64,000 nt of DNA from Klebsiella michiganensis (lineage in GTDB: Bacteria > Pseudomonadota > Gammaproteobacteria > Enterobacterales > Enterobacteriaceae): assembly GCF_002925905.1 (NCBI RefSeq), contig NZ_PRDB01000004.1, positions 1 through 64,000 of the forward strand, given 5' to 3'. This document shows, one piece after another, positions 12,367 through 21,269 of the stretch (positions are counted from its first letter, which is position 1; each line of letters opens with the position of its first letter). The position numbers and the translations under genes were made by a program. The notes under the pieces were generated by a model, which made no database searches, was not told the DNA's origin, and saw only the letters and a program-made list of their open reading frames with translations.

Positions 12367-13386
12367 TTACCTGAAACCTTGTGCGGCCATCGCTAACGTG
12401 GTGTCGAGCATCCGGTTAGCAAAGCCCCATTCGTTATCGCACCAGACCAGCGTTTTGATCAAATGCGCGCCACTTACCCGCGTTTGCGTGCCATCGACGA
12501 TGGCGCTATGGGGATCGTGGTTGAAATCTATCGAGACTAACGGCAATTCCGTATAGTCAACTATACCATGAAATGCACCCAGTGCTGCTTTTTGCAGCAA
12601 CTGGTTGACTTCACTTGCTTTTACCGGTTTTTTTACCGTTACGCTAAGGTCGATCGCCGTCACATTAATCGTCGGTACACGAACCGCGATCGCTTCAAAG
12701 CGATCGTTAAACTGAGGGAAAAAACGCGTGATCCCCGCAGCAAGCTTAGTATCAACCGGGATGATTGATTGGCTGGCCGCTCGCGTCCTGCGTAAATCCG
12801 GATGCCAGGAATCAATGACCTGCTGATCGTTCATTGATGAGTGGATCGTGGTTACCGTTCCTGACTCTATGCCGTAGGCATCATCTAACAGCTTAATGAC
12901 CGGAATAATGCAGTTGGTGGTGCAGGAGGCGTTGGAGACGATACGGTGCTCGGTTCTGAGCTCAGCATGGTTTACGCCAAAAACGATCGTCGCGTCGAGG
13001 TCGTTGCCGCCAGGGTGTGAAAAAAGCACTTTTCTGGCGCCGGCCTGAAGATGGGCTTCGCCATGCTCGCGGCTGCCGTAAACGCCGGTACAGTCAAGCA
13101 CCACATCAACCGCCAGTTCCCGCCAGGGCAACGCCTCAAGGGAAGATTCATGCAGAAGACGAATGGCATCGTCGCCAACAAACAGCTGCTCTCTCTCCTG
13201 ACGTACATCCCAGGCAAAGCGCCCATGGCTGGTGTCATATTTCAATAAATGCGCGATGCCGGCAGCATCCGCCAGTTCATTGATTGCCACCACGGTAATT
13301 TCCGCACGACGCCCGGATTCATACAAAGCACGAACCACGTTACGCCCGATGCGACCGAAGCCATTAATCGCAATGCGTATGGTCAT
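12367..13386 (-). CDS. epd: D-erythrose-4-phosphate dehydrogenase
   Basis: This 339-residue GapA-family enzyme has the NAD-binding [17 protein letters not shown] segment at residues 7-23 and the active-site motif [12 protein letters not shown] with its catalytic Cys near residue 155. It oxidises erythrose 4-phosphate to 4-phosphoerythronate, the first step of the DXP-dependent pyridoxal phosphate pathway. Length equals E. coli Epd. It is the first gene of epd-pgk-fbaA. Cra-like and CRP-like sites lie upstream. Confidence 0.95.
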   Translation of the reverse strand: MTIRIAINGFGRIGRNVVRALYESGRRAEITVVAINELADAAGIAHLLKYDTSHGRFAWDVRQEREQLFVGDDAIRLLHESSLEALPWRELAVDVVLDCTGVYGSREHGEAHLQAGARKVLFSHPGGNDLDATIVFGVNHAELRTEHRIVSNASCTTNCIIPVIKLLDDAYGIESGTVTTIHSSMNDQQVIDSWHPDLRRTRAASQSIIPVDTKLAAGITRFFPQFNDRFEAIAVRVPTINVTAIDLSVTVKKPVKASEVNQLLQKAALGAFHGIVDYTELPLVSIDFNHDPHSAIVDGTQTRVSGAHLIKTLVWCDNEWGFANRMLDTTLAMAAQGFR

Positions 13387-13508
13387 AGGTCTCCTGCAAG
13401 GCTATCCATGATATGAGGTGGCTGACAGAGTAATGCAGCAACGCTCTAAGGGAAACCTTACCTGTCGCAAACTGCGACTGATTGATTAATTGTCGAACAT
13501 TTAGACGA

Positions 13509-13522
13509 CTGAAACGCTTCAG
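13509..13522. promoter_or_regulatory. Probable Cra (FruR) operator upstream of epd
   Basis: The sequence CTGAAACGCTTCAG is a near-perfect palindrome matching the Cra operator pattern TGAAnCGnTTCA. It lies about 125 bases upstream of the epd start. The E. coli epd-pgk-fbaA operon is known to be repressed by Cra. Confidence 0.75.
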
Positions 13523-13580
13523 CTAGAATAAGCCAAACAAGGAATAAAAGGAATGATTGTCCAGCCGGAGAAACCATTTA

Positions 13581-13596
13581 TCTGACTTACATCACA
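13581..13596. promoter_or_regulatory. Probable CRP site between epd and the ECF operon
   Basis: TCTGA, six bases, TCACA matches the CRP pattern TGTGA-N6-TCACA with one mismatch. It is about 195 bases upstream of epd and 165 upstream of the divergent DUF296 gene, so it could serve either. Confidence 0.55.
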
Positions 13597-13683
13597 CTTT
13601 TACCCTCTCTGCCGCGGAATTTATTCCCTATTCCACAATGACGAATAAGCGTAGCAAAATCTTTTCGTTGCCGGGCGGCAAAC

Positions 13684-13714
13684 TCTGATTTATATCAGAA
13701 ACTATACCGTATAG
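13684..13714. promoter_or_regulatory. Two adjacent palindromes upstream of the DUF296/ECF operon
   Basis: TCTGAT-TTAT-ATCAGA (13684-13699) is followed by CTATAC-C-GTATAG (13702-13714). Both are near-perfect inverted repeats about 50-80 bases upstream of the first gene of the transporter operon, where an operator would be expected. I do not recognise the cognate regulator. The rest of 13387-13761 holds the epd regulatory sites and no supported gene. Confidence 0.5.
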
Positions 13715-13761
13715 CGGCGATATGATGACCGTTACGTCCGAGTCTCGGAGTCCCTCGAAAA

Positions 13762-14187
13762 ATGACAATCCCCCACTTGCAGCCCTCTGCGGCTCGTTAC
13801 TATGCGCTTCGCTTACTGCCGGGCGATGAAGTTTTTTCACGCCTGCGCGCCTTCATACAAGAGCAACAGATTCAGGCTGCCTGGATAGCCGGCTGTACCG
13901 GCAGCTTAAGCGATGCGGCATTACGTTTTGCCGGCCAGGATGAGACCACTTTTTTGACCGGGACCTATGAGGTTATCTCCCTGAACGGCACGCTGGAATG
14001 GCAAGGTGAACATCTCCATTTAGCGATATCCGATCCGCAAGGCGCCATGCTCGGCGGCCATATGATGCCCGGCTGTACCGTCCGCACCACCCTTGAGCTG
14101 GTGATAGGCGAACTGACCTCCCTGGCGTTTAGCCGTCAGCCGTGCGCGGTTTCCGGCTATGACGAACTGGTCATTTCATCCCGATAA
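13762..14187 (+). CDS. PPC (DUF296) domain protein
   Basis: This 141-residue protein is made of a single PPC/DUF296 domain (also called PD1-like). The conserved histidines of the domain's metal site are visible in GEHLHLAIS (about residues 81-89) and MLGGHMMPG (about 95-103). Bacterial members form trimers with a bound metal. Their biochemical role is mostly unknown and the old label DNA-binding protein comes from plant AT-hook fusions. It is the first gene of an operon with an ECF transporter, 23 bases before the S component, so it may act on or sense the transported compound. That is inference. Confidence 0.8.
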   Translation: MTIPHLQPSAARYYALRLLPGDEVFSRLRAFIQEQQIQAAWIAGCTGSLSDAALRFAGQDETTFLTGTYEVISLNGTLEWQGEHLHLAISDPQGAMLGGHMMPGCTVRTTLELVIGELTSLAFSRQPCAVSGYDELVISSR

Positions 14188-14210
14188 CTTTTCCCCTTAA
14201 AGAGGTTTCT

Positions 14211-14789
14211 ATGGCTCGTCGCCAATTTACCAGCCAGTCCCTGGTGCTGATTGCGATCGCCGTCGCCATCAATATGATCGGCGGACAGCTCATCAGTCTG
14301 TTAAAGCTTCCCATCTTTCTCGATTCGATCGGCACCTTAATCAGCGCGGTTTTACTCGGCCCGGTCATTGGCATGTTGACCGGGTTACTGACCAACCTCC
14401 TGTGGGGGCTGCTGACCGATCCGATTGCCGCCGCCTTTGCGCCGGTGGCGATGGTGATTGGTCTGGTCGCCGGATGGCTGGCACGCGCGGGATGGTTCCG
14501 CACCTTACCGAAGGTGGTCATTAGCGGCGTTGTCATTACCCTCGCCGTGACCGCGGTCGCCGTACCGCTGCGTACGGCGCTGTTCGGCGGCGTGACGGGC
14601 AGCGGCGCGGATCTGTTTGTCGCCTGGATCCATTCGGCAGGTCAGAATCTGCTGGAATCGGTGGCGATTACCGTCTTAGGCGCTAATCTGGTGGATAAAA
14701 TCCTTACCGCGATTATCGTCTGGATCCTGCTGCGCCAGCTGCCGCTGCGCACGCTGCGTCAGTTTCCTGCGATGTCTGCCGTACGCTAA
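14211..14789 (+). CDS. ECF transporter substrate-binding membrane component (S component)
   Basis: This 192-residue protein has about five or six hydrophobic segments and a small N-terminal positively charged stretch. The segment GTLISAVLLGPVIGMLTGLL and the following NLLWGL are typical of S-component families. S components bind a vitamin or metal with high affinity and dock on the EcfT/EcfA module. I cannot name the substrate from sequence. It has a Shine-Dalgarno AAAGAGG at 14199-14205. Its stop overlaps the start of the T component (TAATG), and T plus two ATPases follow, so this is a complete dedicated (group I) ECF system. Confidence 0.8.
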   Translation: MARRQFTSQSLVLIAIAVAINMIGGQLISLLKLPIFLDSIGTLISAVLLGPVIGMLTGLLTNLLWGLLTDPIAAAFAPVAMVIGLVAGWLARAGWFRTLPKVVISGVVITLAVTAVAVPLRTALFGGVTGSGADLFVAWIHSAGQNLLESVAITVLGANLVDKILTAIIVWILLRQLPLRTLRQFPAMSAVR

Positions 14790-15496
14790 TGCACCCTTTT
14801 ACGTCATTAACTCTCTGGGCGCTGGCGGCGGCGACTACGCTGCTGCTGCCCGCAGAGACGGCGCTGCCGATTTATAGCGCAGCGGCGTTTCTCAGCTTGC
14901 TGCTGTTCAGGGCGACGCGGCGACGGGCAAAATACGTCGCCTGGCTCCTCTTCTCGCTGGGCATTGGCCTGTGGCTGGTCCACGGCGGCTGGTTTACCCA
15001 GTGGCTGAGCGGCCACCCTCGCGACCCGCAGCGCTGGGCCAGCGCCATCACGCTGTGGCTGAGAATTCTGGCGATTGTTTCAACGTCACAGCTGTGGATG
15101 GAGTACGTACCGGTACAACGCTTTATTCGCGCCCTGTTTGCTTCACGCCTGCCGCCGGGCGTCGCTTATCTGTTCGCTGGCCCGCTGCTGGTTGTCGAAC
15201 AGCTAAAGCGCCAGCTGACGATTATCCACGAGGCCCAACGCGCCCGCGGCGTACCGCTGGACGAGAACGGCTATCAGCGGCTGCGCGCTATGCCTGCGCT
15301 CATTATCCCTCTGACCCACAACGCGCTTAACGATCTGGCGATACGCGGAGCGGCGCTGGATATGCGGGCATTTCGTTTACATCGTCGGCGCACCACGCTT
15401 TGGGCGCCGAAAGACAGCGCCTTACAACGTCTGGCGCGTTACGGCATGCTGCTGGCGATGGTCGCTGAAGCTGGAGCCTGGCTATGGTTACGTTAG
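14789..15496 (+). CDS. ECF transporter transmembrane coupling component (EcfT-like)
   Basis: This 235-residue CbiQ/EcfT-family membrane protein has an N-terminal group of hydrophobic helices and a cytoplasmic part. It carries the two arginine-containing coupling motifs seen in EcfT: AQRARGVPLDE (about residues 149-159) and GAALDMRAFR (about 187-196). These contact the ATPases. It is coupled to its neighbours: the start overlaps the S-component stop and its end overlaps the first ATPase gene by 13 bases. Confidence 0.85.
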   Translation: MHPFTSLTLWALAAATTLLLPAETALPIYSAAAFLSLLLFRATRRRAKYVAWLLFSLGIGLWLVHGGWFTQWLSGHPRDPQRWASAITLWLRILAIVSTSQLWMEYVPVQRFIRALFASRLPPGVAYLFAGPLLVVEQLKRQLTIIHEAQRARGVPLDENGYQRLRAMPALIIPLTHNALNDLAIRGAALDMRAFRLHRRRTTLWAPKDSALQRLARYGMLLAMVAEAGAWLWLR

Positions 15497-16161
15497 AACA
15501 ATTCCGCTATCACCCGACCCAGGCGGCGCGATCTGCGGCATGCTTTGATTTTCATTATTCGCAGCCCGGCATTGTGGCGATTTTTGGCGATAGCGGCAGC
15601 GGGAAAAGCACTCTGGCGCAGATTATGGCGGGCTGGTATCCGGATTTTCTGCCCGGCGATATCGAAGGTAAAGGCACCCTGCTTGGTATCCCCATCGGGC
15701 AGCAATCGCTGGTCGAACGGGCGCAGACCAGCCAGCTGGTCCAGCAATCACCCTATCTCCAGCTTTCCGGCTGTACCTTCAGCGTCGAAGAAGAGGTCGC
15801 TTTTGGCCCTGAAAATCTCTGCCTCAGCGAAGAGGAGATTATGCGCCGTATTGACGAAGCGCTGACGCTGACGGCGTGCCAGGCGTTACGACATCGCCAC
15901 CCCTCCACGCTATCCGGGGGAGAAACCCAGCGCGTGGCGATCGCCTGCGCGCTGGCTATGCGGCCAACGCTACTGATCCTTGACGAAGCCTTTAGCCGCC
16001 TGACGGCGCAGGCAAGCGCTATGCTTCTGGAGCGCCTGGGGCACTGGGCGCTGGCGCAGCGTTCATTGATTATCCTTTTTGAACGCCCCCCTTCGCCTTT
16101 TCTTGCCTGGTGTCAGCAGGGATGGCGACTGCACGATGGAGCGCTTTCCCCGCTATGCTAA
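15484..16161 (+). CDS. ECF transporter ATPase 1, canonical signature but altered H-loop
   Basis: This 225-residue ABC ATPase has Walker A GDSGSGKST (about residues 33-41), a Q-loop (LVQQSP), the signature LSGGE (about 141-145) and Walker B LLILDEA. The expected switch histidine is absent: the usual IxHD position reads ILFERPPS, with Glu in place of His. The protein is therefore probably poor at hydrolysis by itself but can supply its signature motif to the partner's site. It overlaps the T-component gene by 13 bases and the second ATPase gene by 7 bases, so expression of the pair is coupled. Confidence 0.88.
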   Translation: MVTLEQFRYHPTQAARSAACFDFHYSQPGIVAIFGDSGSGKSTLAQIMAGWYPDFLPGDIEGKGTLLGIPIGQQSLVERAQTSQLVQQSPYLQLSGCTFSVEEEVAFGPENLCLSEEEIMRRIDEALTLTACQALRHRHPSTLSGGETQRVAIACALAMRPTLLILDEAFSRLTAQASAMLLERLGHWALAQRSLIILFERPPSPFLAWCQQGWRLHDGALSPLC

Positions 16162-16811
16162 CGTTGAATCAGGTGACCTGGCGCTGGCCCGGCGCGACGG
16201 CTGACTGTTTGCAAAATATCTCGCTGGCGCTCGGCCAGGGGGAATGGCTGGCGCTCACCGGCGATAACGGCGCGGGGAAATCCACCCTGCTGCGGGTGAT
16301 GGCCGGACTGCTACCCGCCACGTCCGGTACCGTCAATTTGCTGGATAAGCCGATTGCGCAATACAAAAACCGTCAACGCGCCAATATCATCGGCGTGCTG
16401 TTTCAGGAGGCCGAAAACCAGCTCTTCCACAGCAAAGTCGCGGAAGAGGTCGCCTTTGGGCTGCGGCTCCAGAAATTGCCTCCTGCGGAGGTTGCGCAAC
16501 GCACCGCGGCGGCGCTGAAATTATGCCGGCTGGAGAGCGTAGCCGACGCGCATCCGCTGGATTTACATACCGCCCAACGCAGGATGGTCGCCGTCGCCTC
16601 TCTGGAAGCCATGGCGCCAGAAATACTGCTGCTTGACGAACCCAGCCGCGATTTTGACCAGCACTGGCTGGCAATATTTGAAGCGTGGCTGGCGGTTTGC
16701 CGCAAAAGAGGGACCAGCGTAGTGGCCATCAGCCACGATGAGGCGTTTACACGGCGGCACTTTTCCCGCCGGGTGCTTCTGGAAAAAGGCAGAGTGCTGA
16801 GGATGGTCTGA
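16155..16811 (+). CDS. ECF transporter ATPase 2, canonical H-loop but degenerate signature
   Basis: This 218-residue ABC ATPase has Walker A GDNGAGKST (about residues 36-44), a Q-loop (VLFQEAENQ), Walker B ILLLDEP and a normal switch histidine in ISHDE. The ABC signature is degenerate: the position of LSGGQ reads LHTAQ, followed by RRMVAVAS. Together with the first ATPase this gives one complete composite ATP site (Walker motifs and His from this protein, signature from the partner) and one defective site. The ATG at 16155 overlaps the previous gene. An earlier in-frame start at 16110 would lie deep in it and is less likely. Confidence 0.88.
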   Translation: MLTLNQVTWRWPGATADCLQNISLALGQGEWLALTGDNGAGKSTLLRVMAGLLPATSGTVNLLDKPIAQYKNRQRANIIGVLFQEAENQLFHSKVAEEVAFGLRLQKLPPAEVAQRTAAALKLCRLESVADAHPLDLHTAQRRMVAVASLEAMAPEILLLDEPSRDFDQHWLAIFEAWLAVCRKRGTSVVAISHDEAFTRRHFSRRVLLEKGRVLRMV

Positions 16812-16816
16812 AAAAG

Positions 16817-16845
16817 AAACGGGCCGCCAGAGCGACCCGTTTTTT
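16817..16845. terminator. Bidirectional terminator between ECF operon and tktA
   Basis: Stem AAACGGG/CCCGTTT (16817-16823 with 16836-16842), with T-runs on both strands. It serves the ECF operon on plus and could serve tktA on minus. Confidence 0.85.
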
Positions 16846-16890
16846 ACGGTGGCAGCCAGAGTTTTTACCCGGAGGCGGTGCTGCGCACCT

Positions 16891-16932
16891 TCCCGGGCTA
16901 CCCGACCGCACTGGCCCGTAGCCCGGAGGCGG
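16891..16932. repeat. REP-like palindromic element 3' of tktA
   Basis: TCCCGGGCTAC (16891-16901) is inverted as GTAGCCCGGA (16918-16927), in the style of enteric REP units. A further GGAGGCGGT copy occurs at 16871-16879 and 16925-16933. It lies immediately past the tktA stop. Confidence 0.7.
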
Positions 16933-16940
16933 TAAAAGAA

Positions 16941-18932
16941 CTACAGCAGCGCTTTCGCTTTCGCGACCACGTTATCCACGGTGAAGCCAAACTCTTCAAA
17001 CAGCTGCTCCGCCGGCGCAGACTCACCGAAGGTGGTCATGCCAACGATCGCGCCGTTCAGGCCCACGTATTTGAACCAGTAGTCGGCGATACCCGCTTCG
17101 ATGGCCACGCGCGCAGAGACGGCTTTCGGCAGCACGGCTTCACGGTAAGCGGCATCCTGCTTGTCGAACGCGTCGGTGGACGGCATGGAAACCACGCGCG
17201 CCTTCACGCCTTCGGCAGTCAGTTTTTCGTAAGCGGCAACCGCCAGCTCCACTTCAGAACCGGTGGCGATGAAGATCAGCTCCGGCTGTCCCGCGCAGTC
17301 TTTCAGCACGTAGCCGCCGCGGGCGACGTTCGCCAGCTGCTCTTCGGTACGCTCCTGCTGCGCCAGGTTCTGACGGGAGAGGATCAGCGCGGTCGGGCCG
17401 TCCTGACGCTCTACGCCGTATTTCCACGCGATGGCGGATTCCACCTGGTCGCACGGACGCCATGTTGACATGTTCGGGGTGACGCGCAGGGAAGCCACCT
17501 GCTCAACCGGCTGGTGCGTCGGGCCGTCTTCGCCCAGACCGATGGAGTCGTGGGTGTAGACCATCACCTGACGCTGTTTCATCAGCGCCGCCATACGTAC
17601 CGCGTTACGCGCGTACTCGACGAACATCAGGAAGGTGGAGGTGTACGGCAGGAAACCACCGTGCAGGGCGATACCGTTGGCAATCGCGGTCATACCGAAT
17701 TCACGTACGCCGTAGTGGATATAGTTACCGGCAGTGTCTTCGTTGATGGCCTTAGAGCCGGACCACAGGGTCAGGTTACTTGGCGCCAGGTCAGCGGAGC
17801 CGCCGAGGAACTCAGGCAGCAGCGGGCCGAAGGCTTCAATGGCGTTCTGGGACGCTTTACGGCTGGCGATTTTCGCCGGGTTAGCCTGCAGCTTCGCGAT
17901 GAATTCGTTCGCTTTCGCGTCGAAATCAGCCGGCATCTCGCCTTTCATACGGCGGGTAAACTCGGCGGCTTCCTGCGGGAAGGCTTTGGCGTAGGCGGCG
18001 AATTTCTCGTTCCACGCGGACTCTTTCGCCTGGCCTGCTTCTTTGGCATCCCACTGGGCATAGATTTCAGACGGGATTTCAAACGCCGGGTGTTTCCAGC
18101 CGAGCGCTTCGCGGGTCAGCGCGATTTCCGCGTCGCCCAGCGGCGCGCCGTGGGAGTCGTGGGTACCGGCTTTGTTCGGCGAACCGAAACCGATGATGGT
18201 TTTGCACATCAGCAGGGACGGTTTGTCGGTGACCGCACGCGCTTCTTCTACCGCGCGTTTAATCGAGTCAGCATCGTGACCGTCAACGCCGCGCACCACG
18301 TGCCAGCCGTAGGCTTCAAAACGCTTCGCGGTGTCATCGGTGAACCAGCCTTCCACGTGACCGTCGATAGAGATGCCGTTGTCGTCATAGAACGCCACCA
18401 GCTTGCCCAGTTTCAGGGTACCGGCCAGGGAGCATACCTCGTGAGAGATACCTTCCATCATGCAGCCGTCGCCCATGAACGCGTAGGTGAAGTGGTCAAC
18501 AATGTCGTGGCCCGGGCGGTTGAACTGCGCCGCCAGAGTTTTCTCCGCGATGGCCATACCAACCGCATTCGCAATACCCTGACCCAGCGGACCGGTGGTG
18601 GTTTCCACGCCCGCGGTGTAGCCGACTTCCGGGTGACCCGGCGTTTTAGAGTGCAGCTGACGGAAGTTCTTCAGCTCTTCAATCGGCAGATCATAACCGG
18701 TGAGGTGCAGCAGGCTGTAAATCAGCATGGAACCGTGGCCGTTGGACAGGACAAAACGGTCGCGGTCGGCCCAGGACGGGTTCTGCGGGTTATGATTCAG
18801 GAAATCACGCCACAGGACTTCGGCAATGTCAGCCATACCCATCGGGGCACCCGGGTGACCGGATTTGGCTTTCTGTACTGCGTCCATGCTCAGCGCACGA
18901 ATAGCGTTAGCAAGCTCTTTACGTGAGGACAT
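16941..18932 (-). CDS. tktA: Transketolase 1
   Basis: This 663-residue thiamine diphosphate enzyme of the pentose phosphate pathway moves two-carbon ketol units between sugar phosphates. The thiamine-binding motif GDGCMMEG...DDNG (about residues 154-186) and the central [10 protein letters not shown] segment near 411 are visible. An upstream in-frame start at 18962 adds ten residues. The ATG at 18932 gives the E. coli N-terminus [11 protein letters not shown] and exact length. It is divergent from loiP. Codon bias is strong. A REP and a bidirectional terminator follow. Confidence 0.97.
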   Translation of the reverse strand: MSSRKELANAIRALSMDAVQKAKSGHPGAPMGMADIAEVLWRDFLNHNPQNPSWADRDRFVLSNGHGSMLIYSLLHLTGYDLPIEELKNFRQLHSKTPGHPEVGYTAGVETTTGPLGQGIANAVGMAIAEKTLAAQFNRPGHDIVDHFTYAFMGDGCMMEGISHEVCSLAGTLKLGKLVAFYDDNGISIDGHVEGWFTDDTAKRFEAYGWHVVRGVDGHDADSIKRAVEEARAVTDKPSLLMCKTIIGFGSPNKAGTHDSHGAPLGDAEIALTREALGWKHPAFEIPSEIYAQWDAKEAGQAKESAWNEKFAAYAKAFPQEAAEFTRRMKGEMPADFDAKANEFIAKLQANPAKIASRKASQNAIEAFGPLLPEFLGGSADLAPSNLTLWSGSKAINEDTAGNYIHYGVREFGMTAIANGIALHGGFLPYTSTFLMFVEYARNAVRMAALMKQRQVMVYTHDSIGLGEDGPTHQPVEQVASLRVTPNMSTWRPCDQVESAIAWKYGVERQDGPTALILSRQNLAQQERTEEQLANVARGGYVLKDCAGQPELIFIATGSEVELAVAAYEKLTAEGVKARVVSMPSTDAFDKQDAAYREAVLPKAVSARVAIEAGIADYWFKYVGLNGAIVGMTTFGESAPAEQLFEEFGFTVDNVVAKAKALL

Positions 18933-19211
18933 TTTGACTCCAGATCGGATAATGAAGGCCATGCCCGCAACGACTTGACGACAGCGCGTTTTGGGCTACG
19001 CCGGAAAAAAGTGTGAACAATGTAACCTAAGCGGCAAAGCATGTACATGGAGCATCCTTTTGCCGTTTAAGAAATCTCTGGAACACGTTGTGCTACGGCG
19101 TAATCCTCTCGCCCGCATTCTCATATAGTATTTATAATTTGCACAGGATACGGCAGGCAGCCATCGCCGTTTTTTCGGATAAATAACCATAAGATTGTGG
19201 AAGATAAAAAA

Positions 19212-19970
19212 ATGAAAATTCGCTCAGCTCTTCTTGCCCTTGGGATCGCAGCCACGCTTACCGGATGCCAGAACATGGATTCCAACGGCCTGCTTAGCTC
19301 CGGCGCGGAGGCTTTCCAGGCTTATTCGCTCAGCGACGAGCAGGTGAAAACCTTAAGCGACAAAGCCTGTCAGGAGATGGATGCGAAAGCGACTATCGCG
19401 CCTGCCAGCAGTGAATACAGCAAACGCCTGAGTAAAATCGCCGCCGCGCTGGGGGATAACATTAACGGTCAGCCGGTGAACTACAAGGTGTATCAAACTA
19501 AAGACGTTAACGCCTTCGCCATGGCTAACGGCTGCATCCGCGTTTACAGCGGACTGATGGATTTGATGAATGATAATGAAGTCGAAGCGGTTATCGGCCA
19601 CGAAATGGGCCACGTCGCGCTGGGCCACGTGAAGAAAGGGATGCAGGTAGCGCTGGGCACCAACGCGGTACGCGCGGCGGCGGCCTCCGCGGGCGGCATC
19701 GTCGGCAGCCTGTCGCAGTCGCAGCTGGGCGATCTGGGCGAGAAGCTGGTGAACTCGCAGTTCTCCCAGCGTCAGGAATCGGAAGCGGACGACTACTCGT
19801 ACGATCTGCTGCGCAAGCGCGGCATTAATCCGGCAGGACTTGCCACCAGCTTCGAGAAACTGGCGCAGCTGGAAGCCGGACGCCAAAGCTCCATGTTTGA
19901 TGACCACCCGGCATCGGAAGCACGCGCTCAGCATATCCGCGATCGCATGAAGGCCGACGGGATTAAGTAA
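19212..19970 (+). CDS. loiP: Outer-membrane lipoprotein metalloprotease LoiP (YggG)
   Basis: This 252-residue M48-family zinc protease has a lipoprotein signal (MKIRSALLALGIAATLTGCQ) with lipobox LTGC, so acylation falls on Cys19. The catalytic motif HEMGH lies near residue 136 and a downstream Glu in SEADDYSYD gives the third zinc ligand. E. coli LoiP is a low-osmolarity-induced protease that partners with BepA (YfgC). The ATG at 19212 is preferred to one at 19197 because it starts the signal peptide and matches the E. coli length. It is divergent from tktA. Confidence 0.94.
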   Translation: MKIRSALLALGIAATLTGCQNMDSNGLLSSGAEAFQAYSLSDEQVKTLSDKACQEMDAKATIAPASSEYSKRLSKIAAALGDNINGQPVNYKVYQTKDVNAFAMANGCIRVYSGLMDLMNDNEVEAVIGHEMGHVALGHVKKGMQVALGTNAVRAAAASAGGIVGSLSQSQLGDLGEKLVNSQFSQRQESEADDYSYDLLRKRGINPAGLATSFEKLAQLEAGRQSSMFDDHPASEARAQHIRDRMKADGIK

Positions 19971-20023
19971 GCCCCGGCTCCCCAAGTGGCATAACAAACA
20001 GAATTGGGGGAGCTTATCGGTAT

Positions 20024-20052
20024 GCCGGGTAGCGGCTCACACCTTACCCGGC
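20024..20052. repeat. REP element between loiP and speB
   Basis: GCCGGGT (20024-20030) and ACCCGGC (20046-20052) bracket a GCGGCT...CACACC core, a typical REP shape. An imperfect hairpin, GGCTCCCCAA near 19976 with TTGGGGGAGC near 20004, lies just before it and may end loiP transcription. Confidence 0.75.
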
Positions 20053-20137
20053 AACACAACCTGCACTCATTCTTAGGCCGGTGCAAGCACTGCGCCTCCA
20101 GGTCGTTCGAGGAAAACGCACGCTGTAAGCGACCTGA

Positions 20138-21058
20138 TTATTCGCCTTTTTTCGCCGCCTGAATGTAGAGCATTTCCAGCGCCAGCGTCGCCGCCGCCAG
20201 GGCGGTGATTTCGGACTGGTCGTAGGCCGGAGCGACTTCCACCACGTCCATGCCGACGATGTTCAGATCCTTCAGGCCGCGCACCAGCTTGATCGCACGA
20301 TCGGAGGTCAGGCCGCCGATCACCGGCGTACCGGTACCCGGGGCAAACGCCGGATCCAGGCAGTCGATATCAAAGGTCAGGTACACCGGCATATCGCCGA
20401 CGATCTGTTTCACCTGCGCAATCACATCGTCAACGCTGCGATCGTTTACCTGGCCCGCATCCAGCACCGTGAAGCCGTTGTCTTTATCAAACTCGGTACG
20501 GATACCGATCTGCACCGAATGATTCGGATCGATCAGGCCTTCGTTCGGCGCGGTGTAGAACATGGTGCCGTGGTCAAATTCGCAGCCATTGGCGTAGGTA
20601 TCGGTATGGGCGTCGAAATGCACCAGCGCCATTTTGCCAAAGTGCTTCGCATGAGCGCGCAGCAGCGGCAGCGTCACAAAGTGGTCGCCGCCAAAAGAGA
20701 GCATGCGTTTTCCTGCCGCCAGCAGTTTTTCCGCGTGGGCCTGCAGCTTTTCACTCATTTCACGCGCGTCGCCAAAGGCGTAAACCAGATCGCCGCAGTC
20801 CACGACGTTCAGGCGCTCGCGCATGTCAAAATTCCACGGGAAGCGGTTGTGCTCCCACGCAAGGTTCGTCGACACCTGGCGGATCGCCGCCGGGCCATGA
20901 CGGCCGCCCGCGCGTCCGGAGGTCGCCATATCAAACGGTACGCCGGTGATGACCCAGTCCGCATCGCTGTCGTACGGCATGAAATTCATCGGTAGACGCA
21001 GAAAACCAAATGCGTTGGATACCAGGGAGTTATCGTATTGATGACCTAAGGTGCTCAT
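20138..21058 (-). CDS. speB: Agmatinase SpeB
   Basis: This 306-residue ureohydrolase converts agmatine to putrescine and urea. Manganese-ligand motifs are visible: GGDH (about residues 125-128), the DAHTDTY segment (about 149-155) and [16 protein letters not shown] near 230-245. The ATG at 21058 gives the E. coli length. An earlier in-frame start at 21097 adds 13 residues unlike the family. The gene lies just downstream of speA on the same strand, so the two consecutive steps arginine to agmatine to putrescine sit together. A terminator between them suggests separate promoters. Confidence 0.96.
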   Translation of the reverse strand: MSTLGHQYDNSLVSNAFGFLRLPMNFMPYDSDADWVITGVPFDMATSGRAGGRHGPAAIRQVSTNLAWEHNRFPWNFDMRERLNVVDCGDLVYAFGDAREMSEKLQAHAEKLLAAGKRMLSFGGDHFVTLPLLRAHAKHFGKMALVHFDAHTDTYANGCEFDHGTMFYTAPNEGLIDPNHSVQIGIRTEFDKDNGFTVLDAGQVNDRSVDDVIAQVKQIVGDMPVYLTFDIDCLDPAFAPGTGTPVIGGLTSDRAIKLVRGLKDLNIVGMDVVEVAPAYDQSEITALAAATLALEMLYIQAAKKGE

Positions 21059-21100
21059 GGGTATGACCTCTTTTACAGTCGTTGTATTGAAATACAAATA

Positions 21101-21144
21101 TAAAAAAACCCTTCCGCGTCGTTAGGCCCGACGAGGAAGGGTTT
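21101..21144 (-). terminator. Intrinsic terminator between speA and speB
   Basis: Ten-base stem AAACCCTTCC/GGAAGGGTTT (21106-21115 with 21135-21144), an inner GTCG/CGAC stem, and seven T following on the minus strand. It lies 126 bases past speA and 43 before speB. Confidence 0.9.
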
Positions 21145-21242
21145 GAATGAGTTTACTGCTTAGTTGGCCGAATTATCGCCGTAAATGTCTACGCGTTCAA
21201 GTGAGTCTGGCAAGTGGTGAACCAGGCCTCTCTCTCCCTCTT

Positions 21243-21263
21243 CCCTCTCCGCTACGGAGAGGG
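21243..21263. repeat. Inverted repeat just past speA
   Basis: CCCTCTCCG/CGGAGAGGG (21243-21251 with 21255-21263), loop CTA. It lies six bases past the speA stop with no clear T-run, and looks like a short repeat of the CCCTCTCC family common in enteric intergenic DNA. Confidence 0.55.
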
Positions 21264-21269
21264 CATAGA

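Noticed and set aside
13735..13760. Riboswitch in front of the DUF296/ECF operon
   Set aside because: The CCGAGTCTCGG stretch can pair, but I could not match it to any known riboswitch core by eye.
16941..18926. Long open frames on the plus strand opposite tktA (17514-18926 and others)
   Set aside because: They lie antisense to a conserved, highly expressed gene. Their protein-like length comes from GC-rich codon structure. No family similarity or ribosome site.
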